Assembly (NCBI GenBank): GCA_018673925.1
Contig: JABHBL010000088.1
Coordinates: 66,516-130,515, forward strand
Direction of reading: 5' to 3'
From: Fidelibacterota bacterium
GTDB taxonomy: Bacteria; Fidelibacterota; UBA8477; JABMPR01
DNA length: 64,000 nucleotides
Part shown: one piece after another, positions 17,477-26,314 of the stretch
Layout of the letters: the number at the start of each line of letters is the position of its first letter
Numbering within the stretch: position 1 is the first letter of the stretch
The notes under the pieces: generated by a model
Database searches by the model: none
What the model saw: only the letters and a program-made list of their open reading frames with translations
Told to the model about the DNA's origin: nothing
Made by a program: the position numbers and the translations under genes

Positions 17477-18841
17477 TTATAATAATCTTAGAGCTGCAAG
17501 GATTAGAGCATCTTCACTTTCGCGGACAGCTTTCAGGTCAATAATAAATAGATCATTGGTAATGCGACCCATAATGGCGGGATGACTGGAACGCATACAA
17601 CTGGAAATTCGAGCCGCTTTCATCTTTGTGTGCTTAATTCCGATTCCAACCGAGGTCATTTTTTCAGAAGGTGAAGCCCCTGAACCCACCTGGGCTTCTG
17701 TATCCAACACAGATAGACTTAAACTGGAATTTTCAATCTTGCTCACGAGAGACTGCGCTCTTTTTTTGAGCGTTTGAACTGAAGTGTGTAGGTCGCGATA
17801 TATAGGAATGTCATTGAGACCCTCATCACCTCTGGAAAAGGCTTTCAATGCCTGTAAGGTGAGTATAATCTGCGTCTTATCCGGCCGTAATGCCCTCAAG
17901 AGGTTATTCTTTTCGATCTTCTTTATCAGTGCCTGCCTACCAGCTATGACACCCCCCTGAGGTCCACCAAGCAATTTGTCAACCGAGAAAGTTACGATAT
18001 CGACGCCAGCTTCAATCACCTCTGAAACCAGGGGTTCTCTCTGGAGTCCGAATTCATCAATAGGGACAAGTGCTCCGCTACCAAGATCAGCCATGACAGG
18101 AATAGAGTGCTCCTGACCCAGGGCAACGAGATCTTGCAGAGAAACTTCCTTGGTGAAACCTGAAATCTTATAGTTTGATGTGTGCACCCAGAGCAATAAC
18201 CTGGTTCGAGGAGTAATCGCTTCTGCGTAATCCTTGAGATGTGTCCGATTGGTGGTACCAACTTCCACTAATTTGGAGCCAGCCTTGCGAAGAATTTCGG
18301 GAATCCGAAAGGATCCACCAATCTCGACGAGTTGACCTCGACTGATGATGACTTCCTTGCGATCAGCCAGGGTATTCAGAGTTAACAAGACCGCAGCAGC
18401 ATTATTATTCACCAGGATACCATCTTCGGCTGCACTGATGGATTGGATCCAGGGTCGCAGGTGATCATGACGATTCCCGCGTCGACCATCATCCAGATCA
18501 AGCTCAAGATTGACATATCCATCCCTAAGCGCTTCCATGGCTTCAAGCATCTGAGCGCTAAGGGGAGAACGTCCCAGATTGGTATGAATAACCACGCCAG
18601 TGCCATTAATCACCCTGCGCAGGGAGTTTGCTATTTTGAGCAGTTTTTTTCTATAACTCGATTCCACTTTCCCCTGGGGTGCAGCTTTTCCTTTTGAGGC
18701 TCGTTCCCGTATATCGTCCAGAAGAGTACGAGCTTCATTTTTCTTGAGATTATGAGGTAATTCTATATCTGATACAGATTGGAGTAGGGCATCTACACTA
18801 GGGAGTGTTGATAGATCAAAAGATTCATTGTCTTTAGTCAT
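17477..18841 (-). CDS. selA: L-seryl-tRNA(Sec) selenium transferase SelA
   Basis: 454 aa. The pyridoxal-phosphate lysine lies in VTFSVDKLLGGPQGGVI, near residue 288, and the N-terminal RRVINGTGVVIHTNLGRSP motif is diagnostic. The enzyme converts Ser-tRNA(Sec) to Sec-tRNA(Sec) using selenophosphate; it works as a decamer in the cytosol. Together with SelB it shows that the organism makes selenoproteins. Gene separated from selB by a metal transporter, unlike the usual selAB order. Confidence 0.96.
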   Translation of the reverse strand: MTKDNESFDLSTLPSVDALLQSVSDIELPHNLKKNEARTLLDDIRERASKGKAAPQGKVESSYRKKLLKIANSLRRVINGTGVVIHTNLGRSPLSAQMLEAMEALRDGYVNLELDLDDGRRGNRHDHLRPWIQSISAAEDGILVNNNAAAVLLTLNTLADRKEVIISRGQLVEIGGSFRIPEILRKAGSKLVEVGTTNRTHLKDYAEAITPRTRLLLWVHTSNYKISGFTKEVSLQDLVALGQEHSIPVMADLGSGALVPIDEFGLQREPLVSEVIEAGVDIVTFSVDKLLGGPQGGVIAGRQALIKKIEKNNLLRALRPDKTQIILTLQALKAFSRGDEGLNDIPIYRDLHTSVQTLKKRAQSLVSKIENSSLSLSVLDTEAQVGSGASPSEKMTSVGIGIKHTKMKAARISSCMRSSHPAIMGRITNDLFIIDLKAVRESEDALILAALRLL

Positions 18842-18907
18842 GGTTTATCCAAAATATTGTTCTACAAAAATATTCGTGTAATCCGCGTAATCCGCGGTTG
18901 CATCATT

Positions 18908-19672
18908 TTACATATCTAGCAATAGTTTAATTGCAAAACCGATGACAGCAATGGTTACCACATGCTTTATAAATTTATGACCTTTCTTAATGGCCACATG
19001 GGTACCCACCCAAGCGCCGATAATATTCCCCACACCCAGCATAGCACCCATGGCCCAATTGACCTGGCCATTCCAGGCAAAAATGATCAATGCAATTGAA
19101 GTGAAGAAAAAGATAATGGTCAACTTGACGGCATTCCCATGAACCAGATTGATATTTTGCCATAGAAGTACTGAAAGTATCAGAAAGCCAACACCCGCCT
19201 GAATATAGCCCCCATAGATACCTACTAAAAAGTAAGCCATTCCAGGACCAACCCATGAACCAATATAAGATTCTGGATCCAAGGGGTCTCCATTCTGTCT
19301 GTTGGAAGAAAGAAGGGTAAATAGGGACATGATGATCATAACCAAAGCCAGACTCAGTTTAAATTGAGAATTACTCACTAAGGTGGCGAGCCAGGCTCCA
19401 ATTACCCCTCCAGGTACGGTAAACAGGGCAGCTCTGAGTGCAAACTTACCTGGATTGACCTTTTTCTTCATAAAGCGACCGACGGCAAAGGTGTTCTGCA
19501 TAAGGATGGCTAGACGATTGGTCCCGTTTGCCAGATTGGGGGGTAATCCCAAAAAAATGAGGAGTGGCAGAGTCAAAAATGAGCCCCCGCCAGCAAGGAC
19601 ATTGATAAAGCCAGCACTGGCTCCGATGAGGAGTACGGCTACGAGATTAAGTGGGGTTAAGTTCTCTAGCAT
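18908..19672 (-). CDS. TSUP-family permease (TauE/SafE-like)
   Basis: 254 aa, about eight membrane helices in two halves. The N-terminal GASAGFINVLAGGGSFLTLP and the second-half GIYGGYIQAGVGFLIL are the paired TauE/SafE (DUF81) motifs. Members export or import sulfite, sulfoacetate or other organosulfur anions; the substrate here is unknown. Encoded downstream of rplS on the same strand, after a terminator at 19743-19771. Confidence 0.85.
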   Translation of the reverse strand: MLENLTPLNLVAVLLIGASAGFINVLAGGGSFLTLPLLIFLGLPPNLANGTNRLAILMQNTFAVGRFMKKKVNPGKFALRAALFTVPGGVIGAWLATLVSNSQFKLSLALVMIIMSLFTLLSSNRQNGDPLDPESYIGSWVGPGMAYFLVGIYGGYIQAGVGFLILSVLLWQNINLVHGNAVKLTIIFFFTSIALIIFAWNGQVNWAMGAMLGVGNIIGAWVGTHVAIKKGHKFIKHVVTIAVIGFAIKLLLDM

Positions 19673-19742
19673 CTGACACCTTAATTCATACTGAGCTTAA
19701 AATCCATTAGAAACTATCCTGCACTTTTGAACAACGGGGCAT

Positions 19743-19771
19743 AAAAAAAGGCTGCCCAATGGACAGCCTTT
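19743..19771 (-). terminator. Terminator after rplS
   Basis: Read on the minus strand, AAGGCTGTCC-ATT-GGGCAGCCTT is followed by a T-run. It ends the ffh-rplS cluster 25 nt after the rplS stop codon. Confidence 0.85.
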
Positions 19772-19795
19772 AGATGATTCGGGAACGAGTAAAGC

Positions 19796-20143
19796 TTAGA
19801 AATCGCGTGCTTCTTTGATTCTGGCTTTTTTCCCGCGCAGTTTGCGAAGATAGTATAGTTTGGCGCGACGTACTTTACCGCGACGCAATACTTTCACACC
19901 TGCAACAGTGGGAGCGTGGAGAGGGAATATTCTCTCAACACCAACACCATTTGAAATTTTTCTTACTGTAAATGTAGCAGTGATGCCTTTACCAGTACGG
20001 GCAATTACATTACCCTCATAGACCTGAATTCTTTCTTTCTGGCCTTCAATAACTTTTACATCAACTGAAACAGTATCACCTGGTTTGAAATCAGGCAAAT
20101 CTGTTTTTAGCTGCCCGGCAACCAGGTTATCTACTTTGTTCAT
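19796..20143 (-). CDS. rplS: 50S ribosomal protein L19
   Basis: 115 aa, normal length. Recognised by [16 protein letters not shown] near the N-terminus and the signature [18 protein letters not shown], then [20 protein letters not shown]. It lies at the 30S-50S interface of the ribosome. Last gene of a cluster ffh-rpsP-khpA-rimM-trmD-rplS; its start overlaps the trmD end by 17 nt. Confidence 0.97.
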   Translation of the reverse strand: MNKVDNLVAGQLKTDLPDFKPGDTVSVDVKVIEGQKERIQVYEGNVIARTGKGITATFTVRKISNGVGVERIFPLHAPTVAGVKVLRRGKVRRAKLYYLRKLRGKKARIKEARDF

Positions 20144-20846
20144 TACTTTCCTCCAGTCCTCTCATATATCTATCGAACAAGTCTGGGCGTTTAACTTTTG
20201 TTCGCTCAAGACGTTGCTGTTCTCTCCAATTTTCAATCTGTGCGTGATGCCCAGAGAGCAGCACGTCGGGTACTTTAATTCCCCGGTACTCAGCGGGGCG
20301 GGTATAATACGGTGCGTCCAATAATCCAACAGGAAAAGTGTCCGATTTTGTAGATTCATCATCACTGACGGCACCTGGAAGTAAACGAACCATGGCGTCA
20401 ATGACAGCAAAGGCTGCAATTTCACCACCTGAGAGTACAAAATCTCCCAGACTGATTTCCTCATCAATGAGTTCATCTCTCACTCTTTGATCGATACCCT
20501 TGTATCTACCACAGAGTAGCACCAGGTGGGGAGTCTCAACCAATCTTTCAGCATCATCTTGCTGAAAGGGTTTCCCCTGCGGTGTGAGAAAGATGCGATG
20601 GCCAGTATTTTTGCGATATTCTGCAACTGCTTCAAAAGCTCTGAACAAAGGATCCGGTTTGATAATCATCCCGGCTCCTCCCCCATAAGGCACATCATCG
20701 ATGTGTTTATAGGTATCATCAGCAAAATCACGAATATCCCAGCATTTCATTTCAGCCAGGCCATTTTCAAAAGCTCTTCCCACAATACCCATCTCGCGAA
20801 ATGCGTTCAGAGTTTCGGGAAAAGTTGTAATGACATCAATAATCAT
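20127..20846 (-). CDS. trmD: tRNA (guanine37-N1)-methyltransferase TrmD
   Basis: 239 aa. SPOUT-fold markers are present: IDVITTFPE at the N-terminus, [13 protein letters not shown], and [17 protein letters not shown], which form the AdoMet-binding trefoil knot. It methylates G37 next to the anticodon to prevent frameshifting. Its start codon shares one base with the rimM stop. The last 5 codons overlap rplS. Confidence 0.96.
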   Translation of the reverse strand: MIIDVITTFPETLNAFREMGIVGRAFENGLAEMKCWDIRDFADDTYKHIDDVPYGGGAGMIIKPDPLFRAFEAVAEYRKNTGHRIFLTPQGKPFQQDDAERLVETPHLVLLCGRYKGIDQRVRDELIDEEISLGDFVLSGGEIAAFAVIDAMVRLLPGAVSDDESTKSDTFPVGLLDAPYYTRPAEYRGIKVPDVLLSGHHAQIENWREQQRLERTKVKRPDLFDRYMRGLEESNEQSR

Positions 20847-21358
20847 TACGCATCCTCAGCGGAGTTCACTTGAATTTTGCGACCATCTATATCGATCTTA
20901 ACCACCCATTCATCAACAAGGGGTACGAGAGTCTCAGAATCACCTTGCTGGATCAGTAAGACATCATGAGCACCGGGACTTAGAATCTCAATGACCTTGC
21001 CCAGGTTTTTGTTGTTCTCGTCAACCACATCACAATCGATGAGATCATCGATGTAAAATTCATCTTCACTTAAGGCCGGCATGTCTTCACGTAGAGTATA
21101 AATTTCTCTGTCGCGATAACCATCGGCCTCGGTACGATCTTGAATTTCGTTGAAACTAAGAATGGCAAAGTCATCATAACCCTGACAATTTCTTAGTGTG
21201 AGTTGTTTCCATTCACTACCCGTATTAACAAAAAGCTGCTCCAAGCTCTGGAGCATGTCAAGGTCGATACTGTACAGGGTCACCTTGAGTCCCCCTTTTA
21301 TACCATGAGGTTTGCGAACCATGCCTATGGCGGTTCTATTCACCTCAGCTGAAATCAT
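20846..21358 (-). CDS. rimM: 16S rRNA processing protein RimM
   Basis: 170 aa. The N-terminal beta-barrel domain begins with IGMVRKPHGIKGGLKV, the RimM signature, and the C-terminal PRC-barrel domain contains LIDCDVVDENNKNLGKV and PGAHDVLLIQ. It helps 30S head maturation by binding S19. Lies between the KH-domain gene and trmD, overlapping trmD by one base. Confidence 0.93.
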   Translation of the reverse strand: MISAEVNRTAIGMVRKPHGIKGGLKVTLYSIDLDMLQSLEQLFVNTGSEWKQLTLRNCQGYDDFAILSFNEIQDRTEADGYRDREIYTLREDMPALSEDEFYIDDLIDCDVVDENNKNLGKVIEILSPGAHDVLLIQQGDSETLVPLVDEWVVKIDIDGRKIQVNSAEDA

Positions 21359-21362
21359 TACC

Positions 21363-21602
21363 TTATTCGATGATCTCGAGCATGGCGCGGTTGGTACCGG
21401 CCTTTGCTGAAATCGCAGCTAATAACGTCCGGAAGGCTTTGGCTGTGCGGCCCTGACGACCAATCACTTTGCCAATATCTTCCTTAGCTACCCTTAGTTC
21501 GAAGATGGTCACCCGTTCGCTATCGACTTGATTGACCTCAACTTCATCAGGAGCGTCAACTAGACTTTTTGCTACAAACTCTACGAACTCTTTCATGCTC
21601 AT
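21363..21602 (-). CDS. khpA: KH-domain RNA-binding protein KhpA
   Basis: 79 aa. A single type II KH domain with the GxxG loop in VIGRQGRTAKAFRTLL. KhpA family proteins pair with KhpB to bind many RNAs in bacteria. The gene is at its usual place between rpsP and rimM, four bases before rimM. Confidence 0.93.
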   Translation of the reverse strand: MSMKEFVEFVAKSLVDAPDEVEVNQVDSERVTIFELRVAKEDIGKVIGRQGRTAKAFRTLLAAISAKAGTNRAMLEIIE

Positions 21603-21657
21603 ACCTCCGTCGGTTGTCGAATCGGTCTGATCATCGGTAAGGAGTTTTTTCAGCTTT

Positions 21658-22281
21658 TTAAGAATCTTGCTTCTCCGTACCTTCAGCAGGTTCTTCGACA
21701 GGTTCTTCTTCTACGGCTACTTCTTCAACTACTTCAGCAGGCGCTTCGACAGTTTCTTCTTCTGCAGCTACTTCTTCAACTACTTCAGGAGCTTCTTCTG
21801 TCTCTTCTACCTGTTCTGCGGCTTTAGCGGCTTCTTCAGCCTTTTTAGCAGCAGCTTCAGCATCTTCGGCTTTTTTAGCAGCGTCTTCTTCAGCCTGCTT
21901 TGCAGCTTCAGCGGCGGCCAGCTTGGCTGACTCTGCTGCAGCTACTTTTTTGCCACGATCGTCTCGGGCAAGTTCCCATTTATGCATTTCTTTGCTAATG
22001 GTAGCTTCATCTGCATTACGGCTCACCAGCTCATACTTGAGTGTAAGTCCGCGTCCACGTAATAAGCTAAATACTGTATCACTTGGCTTTGCACCCTGAT
22101 CCATCCAATGAAAAAGACGTTCTTCATTGATCACAAGTTCTGCTGGATCTGGAATCGGGTTATAATGTCCAATTTTTTCGATAGATCTTCCGTCGCGAGG
22201 GGCGCGTGAATCTGCAACAACTATTCTGTAGAAGGGTTGTTTCTTTTTTCCCATCCGCTTCAGTCTGATTTTTACAGCCAA
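21658..22281 (-). CDS. rpsP: 30S ribosomal protein S16 with long acidic tail
   Basis: 207 aa, more than double the usual 80-90. Residues 1-85 are a normal S16 ([33 protein letters not shown]). Then a helical linker (about 85-120) leads into a low-complexity Ala/Glu/Lys and finally Val/Glu/Pro-rich tail, with an imperfectly repeated unit around [10 protein letters not shown] and [10 protein letters not shown]. Extended S16 proteins are known in Bacteroidota-like bacteria. The tail's role is unknown. Confidence 0.95.
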   Translation of the reverse strand: MAVKIRLKRMGKKKQPFYRIVVADSRAPRDGRSIEKIGHYNPIPDPAELVINEERLFHWMDQGAKPSDTVFSLLRGRGLTLKYELVSRNADEATISKEMHKWELARDDRGKKVAAAESAKLAAAEAAKQAEEDAAKKAEDAEAAAKKAEEAAKAAEQVEETEEAPEVVEEVAAEEETVEAPAEVVEEVAVEEEPVEEPAEGTEKQDS

Positions 22282-22293
22282 AAGGTGTTCTCC

Positions 22294-23616
22294 TTAAAAT
22301 CCCATAGGCAGATTTTTCATTAACTGCCTTTTATTCATTTTTCCAAATTTCTTCATCATCTTCCGCATTGACTGGAACTGCTTTATCAACTGATTCACAT
22401 CTTGAACCTTTGTTCCAGACCCTCTTGCTATTCTTTTTCGGCGGCTACCATCAAGTATCTGAGGGCGGTGCCTTTCCACAAGGGTCATAGAGTTAATGAT
22501 TGCTTCAATCCTAGTCAACCTTTTTTCATCTATATCAACATCTTTTATTCCTTTTGCACCGGGTATCATAGACATTAAATCACCTATTGGCCCCATGGAT
22601 TTCAGCTGTTTTAACTGTTGCTTAAAGTCCTCCAGATCGAAGGTATTTTTGAGCATTTTTTCTTCAAGTTTTGCAGCTTCCTCGACGTCAATATCCTGCT
22701 GAGCTTTTTCCACAAGGGAGACGATATCTCCCATTCCCAAAATGCGACCAGCCATTCGGTCAGGGTGGAAGGTTTCCAGCTTGTCCAGATGCTCCCCTAC
22801 ACCAATATACTTGATTGGTTTTCCAGTGACTTCACGCACAGACAAAGCTGCACCACCACGGGCATCACCATCAAGTTTGGTGAGAATTACACCTGTAAGG
22901 TCCACAGTTTCTGCAAAAGTACCGGCTGCATTCACTGCATCCTGTCCTGTCATGGCATCTGCCACAAACAGTGTCTCTGCAGGCTTCAGGGCCTGTTGGA
23001 GTCGTTTGACTTCATCCATCATGTCGGCATCGACATGTAATCGACCAGCAGTATCGACAATGACCACATTGGCAGGATAACGCACAGATTCTCTGATTGC
23101 TGCCTGGGCAATCTGAACAACGTCCTGATTACCTTCATCGGCAAAAACAGGGATATCCAATTGTTTCCCTAGTACCTGAAGCTGGGTTATGGCTGCAGGA
23201 CGGTAGACATCGCAAGCCACCAGGAGTGGTTGACGACCGCTTTTCCGTAAATTTCTTGCCAGTTTTGCTGATGTGGTTGTTTTTCCTGAACCTTGAAGAC
23301 CCACCAAGAGGATGATGGCTGGATTTCCTGAAAGTTCAAGATCTACTGTTTTTTCTCCGAGGAGGACGATCAATTCTTCATGGATGATCTTCACGATTTG
23401 TTGGCCAGGCGTGATAGAACGCAGGACTTCCGAACCGAGAGCTTTTTCCTTTACGGAGTTGATGAATGTTCGAACGACTTTGTAGTTGACATCAGCTTCA
23501 AGCAGAGCTCGTCGAACTTCCCGCATTGCATCTGAAATATTGTCTTCCGATAACTTCCCTTGACCGCGAAGTTTCTTGAAAATACCTTCCAGATTTTGTG
23601 ACAGTTGTTCTAACAT
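22294..23616 (-). CDS. ffh: Signal recognition particle protein Ffh
   Basis: 440 aa: N domain, GTPase G domain with P-loop GLQGSGKTTT (residues 106-115), VDTAGRLHVD and TKLDGDARGG, and a Met-rich M domain ending in QSMRKMMKKFGKMNKRQLMK. It binds 4.5S RNA and signal sequences to target membrane proteins co-translationally. First gene of the ffh-rpsP-khpA-rimM-trmD-rplS cluster, 12 nt before rpsP. Confidence 0.97.
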   Translation of the reverse strand: MLEQLSQNLEGIFKKLRGQGKLSEDNISDAMREVRRALLEADVNYKVVRTFINSVKEKALGSEVLRSITPGQQIVKIIHEELIVLLGEKTVDLELSGNPAIILLVGLQGSGKTTTSAKLARNLRKSGRQPLLVACDVYRPAAITQLQVLGKQLDIPVFADEGNQDVVQIAQAAIRESVRYPANVVIVDTAGRLHVDADMMDEVKRLQQALKPAETLFVADAMTGQDAVNAAGTFAETVDLTGVILTKLDGDARGGAALSVREVTGKPIKYIGVGEHLDKLETFHPDRMAGRILGMGDIVSLVEKAQQDIDVEEAAKLEEKMLKNTFDLEDFKQQLKQLKSMGPIGDLMSMIPGAKGIKDVDIDEKRLTRIEAIINSMTLVERHRPQILDGSRRKRIARGSGTKVQDVNQLIKQFQSMRKMMKKFGKMNKRQLMKNLPMGF

Positions 23617-23875
23617 GACTCCAGTTTCCTATCTTGCCAACTACAGGCTTTATTATATCCCCTATATATATAATACATTATATATACGATAAATGGGATT
23701 GACATAAAGCCGCCGAAGATAGACGGCCGACCATGGGTGGGCAATGAGTTTCATGCATTTTTGAGGGGAGTGAATATTTGATAGACCAAATTGATACATT
23801 GGTGAATTCAGATGAGTATTCAGATGGATTTAATCCCAGATGTGATTAAAATTTCTAGAAAGAATTATAGAGAAT

Positions 23876-24670
23876 CTAATCCTGCGACATTGACAATTTA
23901 AAAACAGATCCCAGAATGAAAATCTCTCTCAAGATGGGTACGCTTGCGAGTCGGGATTCTCTCAATTTCCACCCATAGCGCAACTCATGAGAGGGTCGAA
24001 TCAAATAGTTTTTCTCATGCTCAATTGGGTAGTTTAACTGTTTTACCATTTTTTTAAACCTACTGAGGGTCATTTGACATTCACGAATCTCTTTTACATC
24101 AGCTCGAGCATTATCAGATTCGCCAAACAGTTTGAGCAAGACATCCAGAATGGAACCAGGAATCCAACTCAGATAGGGTATTTTTTTTAAAAAAGATTTC
24201 AGGAAAGTCTGTTGATGAAGACCAAACGGAGAATAAAAGGGTGGGAAGGACATCAAAATAATGCCTTTTGAAGAAGTGAATTTCCTCAAAGTAGCCATAA
24301 ACTGATATTTGTTCTTCAGGGATATGTGCTCAATGACATCTCTGAGAATGATAATATCATAATCATCACCAAGAATCGACTGAGCCTCATCCAACAAAAT
24401 ATCCTGCTGGATAAAGCGCAAATTTTCATGGGTCTTCTCCCATTTAAAATCTCGAACCTCAACACCAGTACAGTTAGCACCTGCTTCAGCGAGAGCCGCG
24501 GTAAAGCCACCATCCCCACAACCCACATCCAACACTTTCTTACCTGCTAACGGAACGCCCCACTGAGCAAAAAGAGGGATATAATGCAGCTCTGCTAATT
24601 TGCTCTGATAAGTCCAGTAATACGCTTTCCAGGTGGGGTAGGATTCTGGTTTGAGATGTGTGATCGCCAT
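23876..24670 (-). CDS. Class I SAM-dependent methyltransferase
   Basis: 264 aa. Motif I KVLDVGCGDGGFTAAL is at residues 45-60, followed by GVEVRDF for the ribose-binding acidic residue and IIILRDVIEHI for motif post-I/II, as in Methyltransf_11/25-type small-molecule or lipid/glycan methyltransferases. The C-terminal 100 residues are not diagnostic. Substrate unknown. It stands alone; 259 nt of AT-rich sequence without a visible gene separate it from ffh. Confidence 0.75.
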   Translation of the reverse strand: MAITHLKPESYPTWKAYYWTYQSKLAELHYIPLFAQWGVPLAGKKVLDVGCGDGGFTAALAEAGANCTGVEVRDFKWEKTHENLRFIQQDILLDEAQSILGDDYDIIILRDVIEHISLKNKYQFMATLRKFTSSKGIILMSFPPFYSPFGLHQQTFLKSFLKKIPYLSWIPGSILDVLLKLFGESDNARADVKEIRECQMTLSRFKKMVKQLNYPIEHEKNYLIRPSHELRYGWKLRESRLASVPILREIFILGSVFKLSMSQD

Positions 24671-24841
24671 TGTTCAATATAGTCACCCCAAAAACAGAAG
24701 AAATGAGTAATTAACGCTGCATTTTATGCTAAACATTATGGTGTAATTCTTTAGCATAATTGTCATTTGGCAGTCATTCCGAAATTTATTGAATTCTTAT
24801 GGCATATATTTTGTTAATATGTATAAGCTTAAATGAACACC

Positions 24842-24870
24842 TTGACAAGTGCTCTATGAAAATGTACATA
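24842..24870 (+). promoter_or_regulatory. Sigma-70-type promoter for the nqr operon
   Basis: TTGACA (24842-24847), a 17-nt spacer and TACATA (24865-24870) give a near-canonical promoter, 92 nt before the nqrA start codon, in a divergent intergenic region of 292 bases. A further TGGCATA-TATT-TTGT at 24800-24814 only weakly resembles the sigma-54-like motif and is not annotated. Confidence 0.6.
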
Positions 24871-24962
24871 AAACCGTTCGAAAATGGATTCACTTCAGGG
24901 GCTAGTATTCAGAATACAGGCAGCTATTAAAGTGAATAAAACCAATACGGAGACACATTCTA

Positions 24963-26309
24963 ATGGGAGTGTTTAAACTTAAAAAGGGCTACGATATACC
25001 TCTGCAAGGCAGCGCCGAGCGACGTGTAGAAAAAGCCCCGAAAACCACAGCGGTTGCAGTCCAGCCCATCGATTTTCGCGGCTTACGACCTGCGATGAAA
25101 GTCGAAGCCGGAGATAAAGTCAGCCGAGGATCAATTCTCTTTGTTGATAAGCAGAAACCTGAGATTCTTTTTAGATCACCAGCTGCGGGTACTGTTCGCG
25201 AAGTGGTACGTGGAGAGCGACGAGTAATTCAACGCGTCATCATTGATGTTGCTGGGGATACTGCTGAAAAATTTGATAGTTATACTGCAGACCAGGTCAA
25301 TGCGTTTTCAACCAGCCAGGCCAAAGAATTGTTGCTCAATAGCGGACTCTGGCCAGCCATTCGACAACGTCCATTTAGCAAGATTGCTGATGTGGAGGCC
25401 TCACCAAAAGCCATCATAATTTCGGCTGTGGATTCGGCTCCCTTGCAGGCAGAATCTGATATTCTCCTGGATGGTCAGGAAAAGACCTTTCAGTTGGGTA
25501 TCCAGCTGCTTTCAAAATTAACGGAAGGTAAAATTCACCTCTCCGTCTCAGAGAAAACCAAAGCATTTTTCTCAAACATTTCAGGTGTTGAGCTGCATGA
25601 GTTTTCAGGTCCCCACCCTGCTGGTAATGTCGGGGTGCAGATTCACCACATTGACCGCATCCAGGCTCCAGAAAAAGTCTGGTATCTTTCACCTCGGCAT
25701 GTTTCACAGCTGGGCAGCTTTTTGAGTACTGGAGAATATCCTGGTTCCAAGACATACGCTCTCACTGGATCAGAACTGGAAAAAAGATACTATGTCATTG
25801 GAACAGAAGGCGCTCTGGTAAGCGATCTTGTCAGCACAACCCTTCAAAATAACACCCAACGTGTTATCTCCGGAAATGTACTCACTGGTGCTAAAAGTTC
25901 ATCGCTGGGCTTTGTGGGTTTTTATGATGATATGATTACCGTAGTCCCTGAACTTGAAGGTAGACGGTTTTTTGGGTGGTTACGCCTGGGACTTCAGGCC
26001 AATAGCTTCTGGCCCATGTTCCTGTCAAAATTGACTCCTAAAAAGAAACTCGCTCCTACAACAGATATGAACGGTGAAGAACGTGCTTTCGTCTCCACAG
26101 GCGAATACGAGAAGGTCCTTCCCATGGATGTTCTACCTGTTCATCTCTGCAAAGCCATTTTGGTTGAGGATATTGAACTCATGGAACAATTAGGCATCTA
26201 TGAAGTTGCCGCGGAGGATCTCGCTTTGTGTAGTTATATCTGCCCCTCGAAGATTGAGTTTGGTGATATCATTCAAAAGGGTATTGAAACCATGGAAAAG
26301 GAGGGTTGA
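24963..26309 (+). CDS. nqrA: Na+-translocating NADH:quinone reductase subunit A
   Basis: 448 aa. N-terminal LKKGYDIPLQGSAE and the later DFRGLRPAMKVEAGDKV are NqrA signatures; the biotinyl-lipoyl-like N-terminal domain is preceded by a normal start. NqrA is the peripheral cytoplasmic subunit at which quinone binds. It lacks RnfC-type 4Fe-4S clusters, which distinguishes NQR from RNF. First gene of nqrABCDEF-apbE. Confidence 0.96.
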   Translation: MGVFKLKKGYDIPLQGSAERRVEKAPKTTAVAVQPIDFRGLRPAMKVEAGDKVSRGSILFVDKQKPEILFRSPAAGTVREVVRGERRVIQRVIIDVAGDTAEKFDSYTADQVNAFSTSQAKELLLNSGLWPAIRQRPFSKIADVEASPKAIIISAVDSAPLQAESDILLDGQEKTFQLGIQLLSKLTEGKIHLSVSEKTKAFFSNISGVELHEFSGPHPAGNVGVQIHHIDRIQAPEKVWYLSPRHVSQLGSFLSTGEYPGSKTYALTGSELEKRYYVIGTEGALVSDLVSTTLQNNTQRVISGNVLTGAKSSSLGFVGFYDDMITVVPELEGRRFFGWLRLGLQANSFWPMFLSKLTPKKKLAPTTDMNGEERAFVSTGEYEKVLPMDVLPVHLCKAILVEDIELMEQLGIYEVAAEDLALCSYICPSKIEFGDIIQKGIETMEKEG

Positions 26310-26314
26310 TTGAA

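Noticed and set aside
13913-18907. selC (tRNA-Sec) between the sel genes
   Set aside because: The short gaps were read on both strands; no cloverleaf with a TCA anticodon and long variable arm was seen.
21667-21930. Phe/Ser-rich plus-strand ORF opposite rpsP
   Set aside because: Shadow of the repetitive Ala/Glu tail of S16.
23829-23850. TTTAATC/GATTAAA inverted repeat after the methyltransferase gene
   Set aside because: AT-rich stem and no T-run on the relevant strand, so not a convincing terminator.
24800-24814. TGGCATA-TATT-TTGT upstream of nqrA as a fourth sigma-54-like site
   Set aside because: Differs in both halves from the other three, and a good sigma-70 promoter lies closer to the gene.
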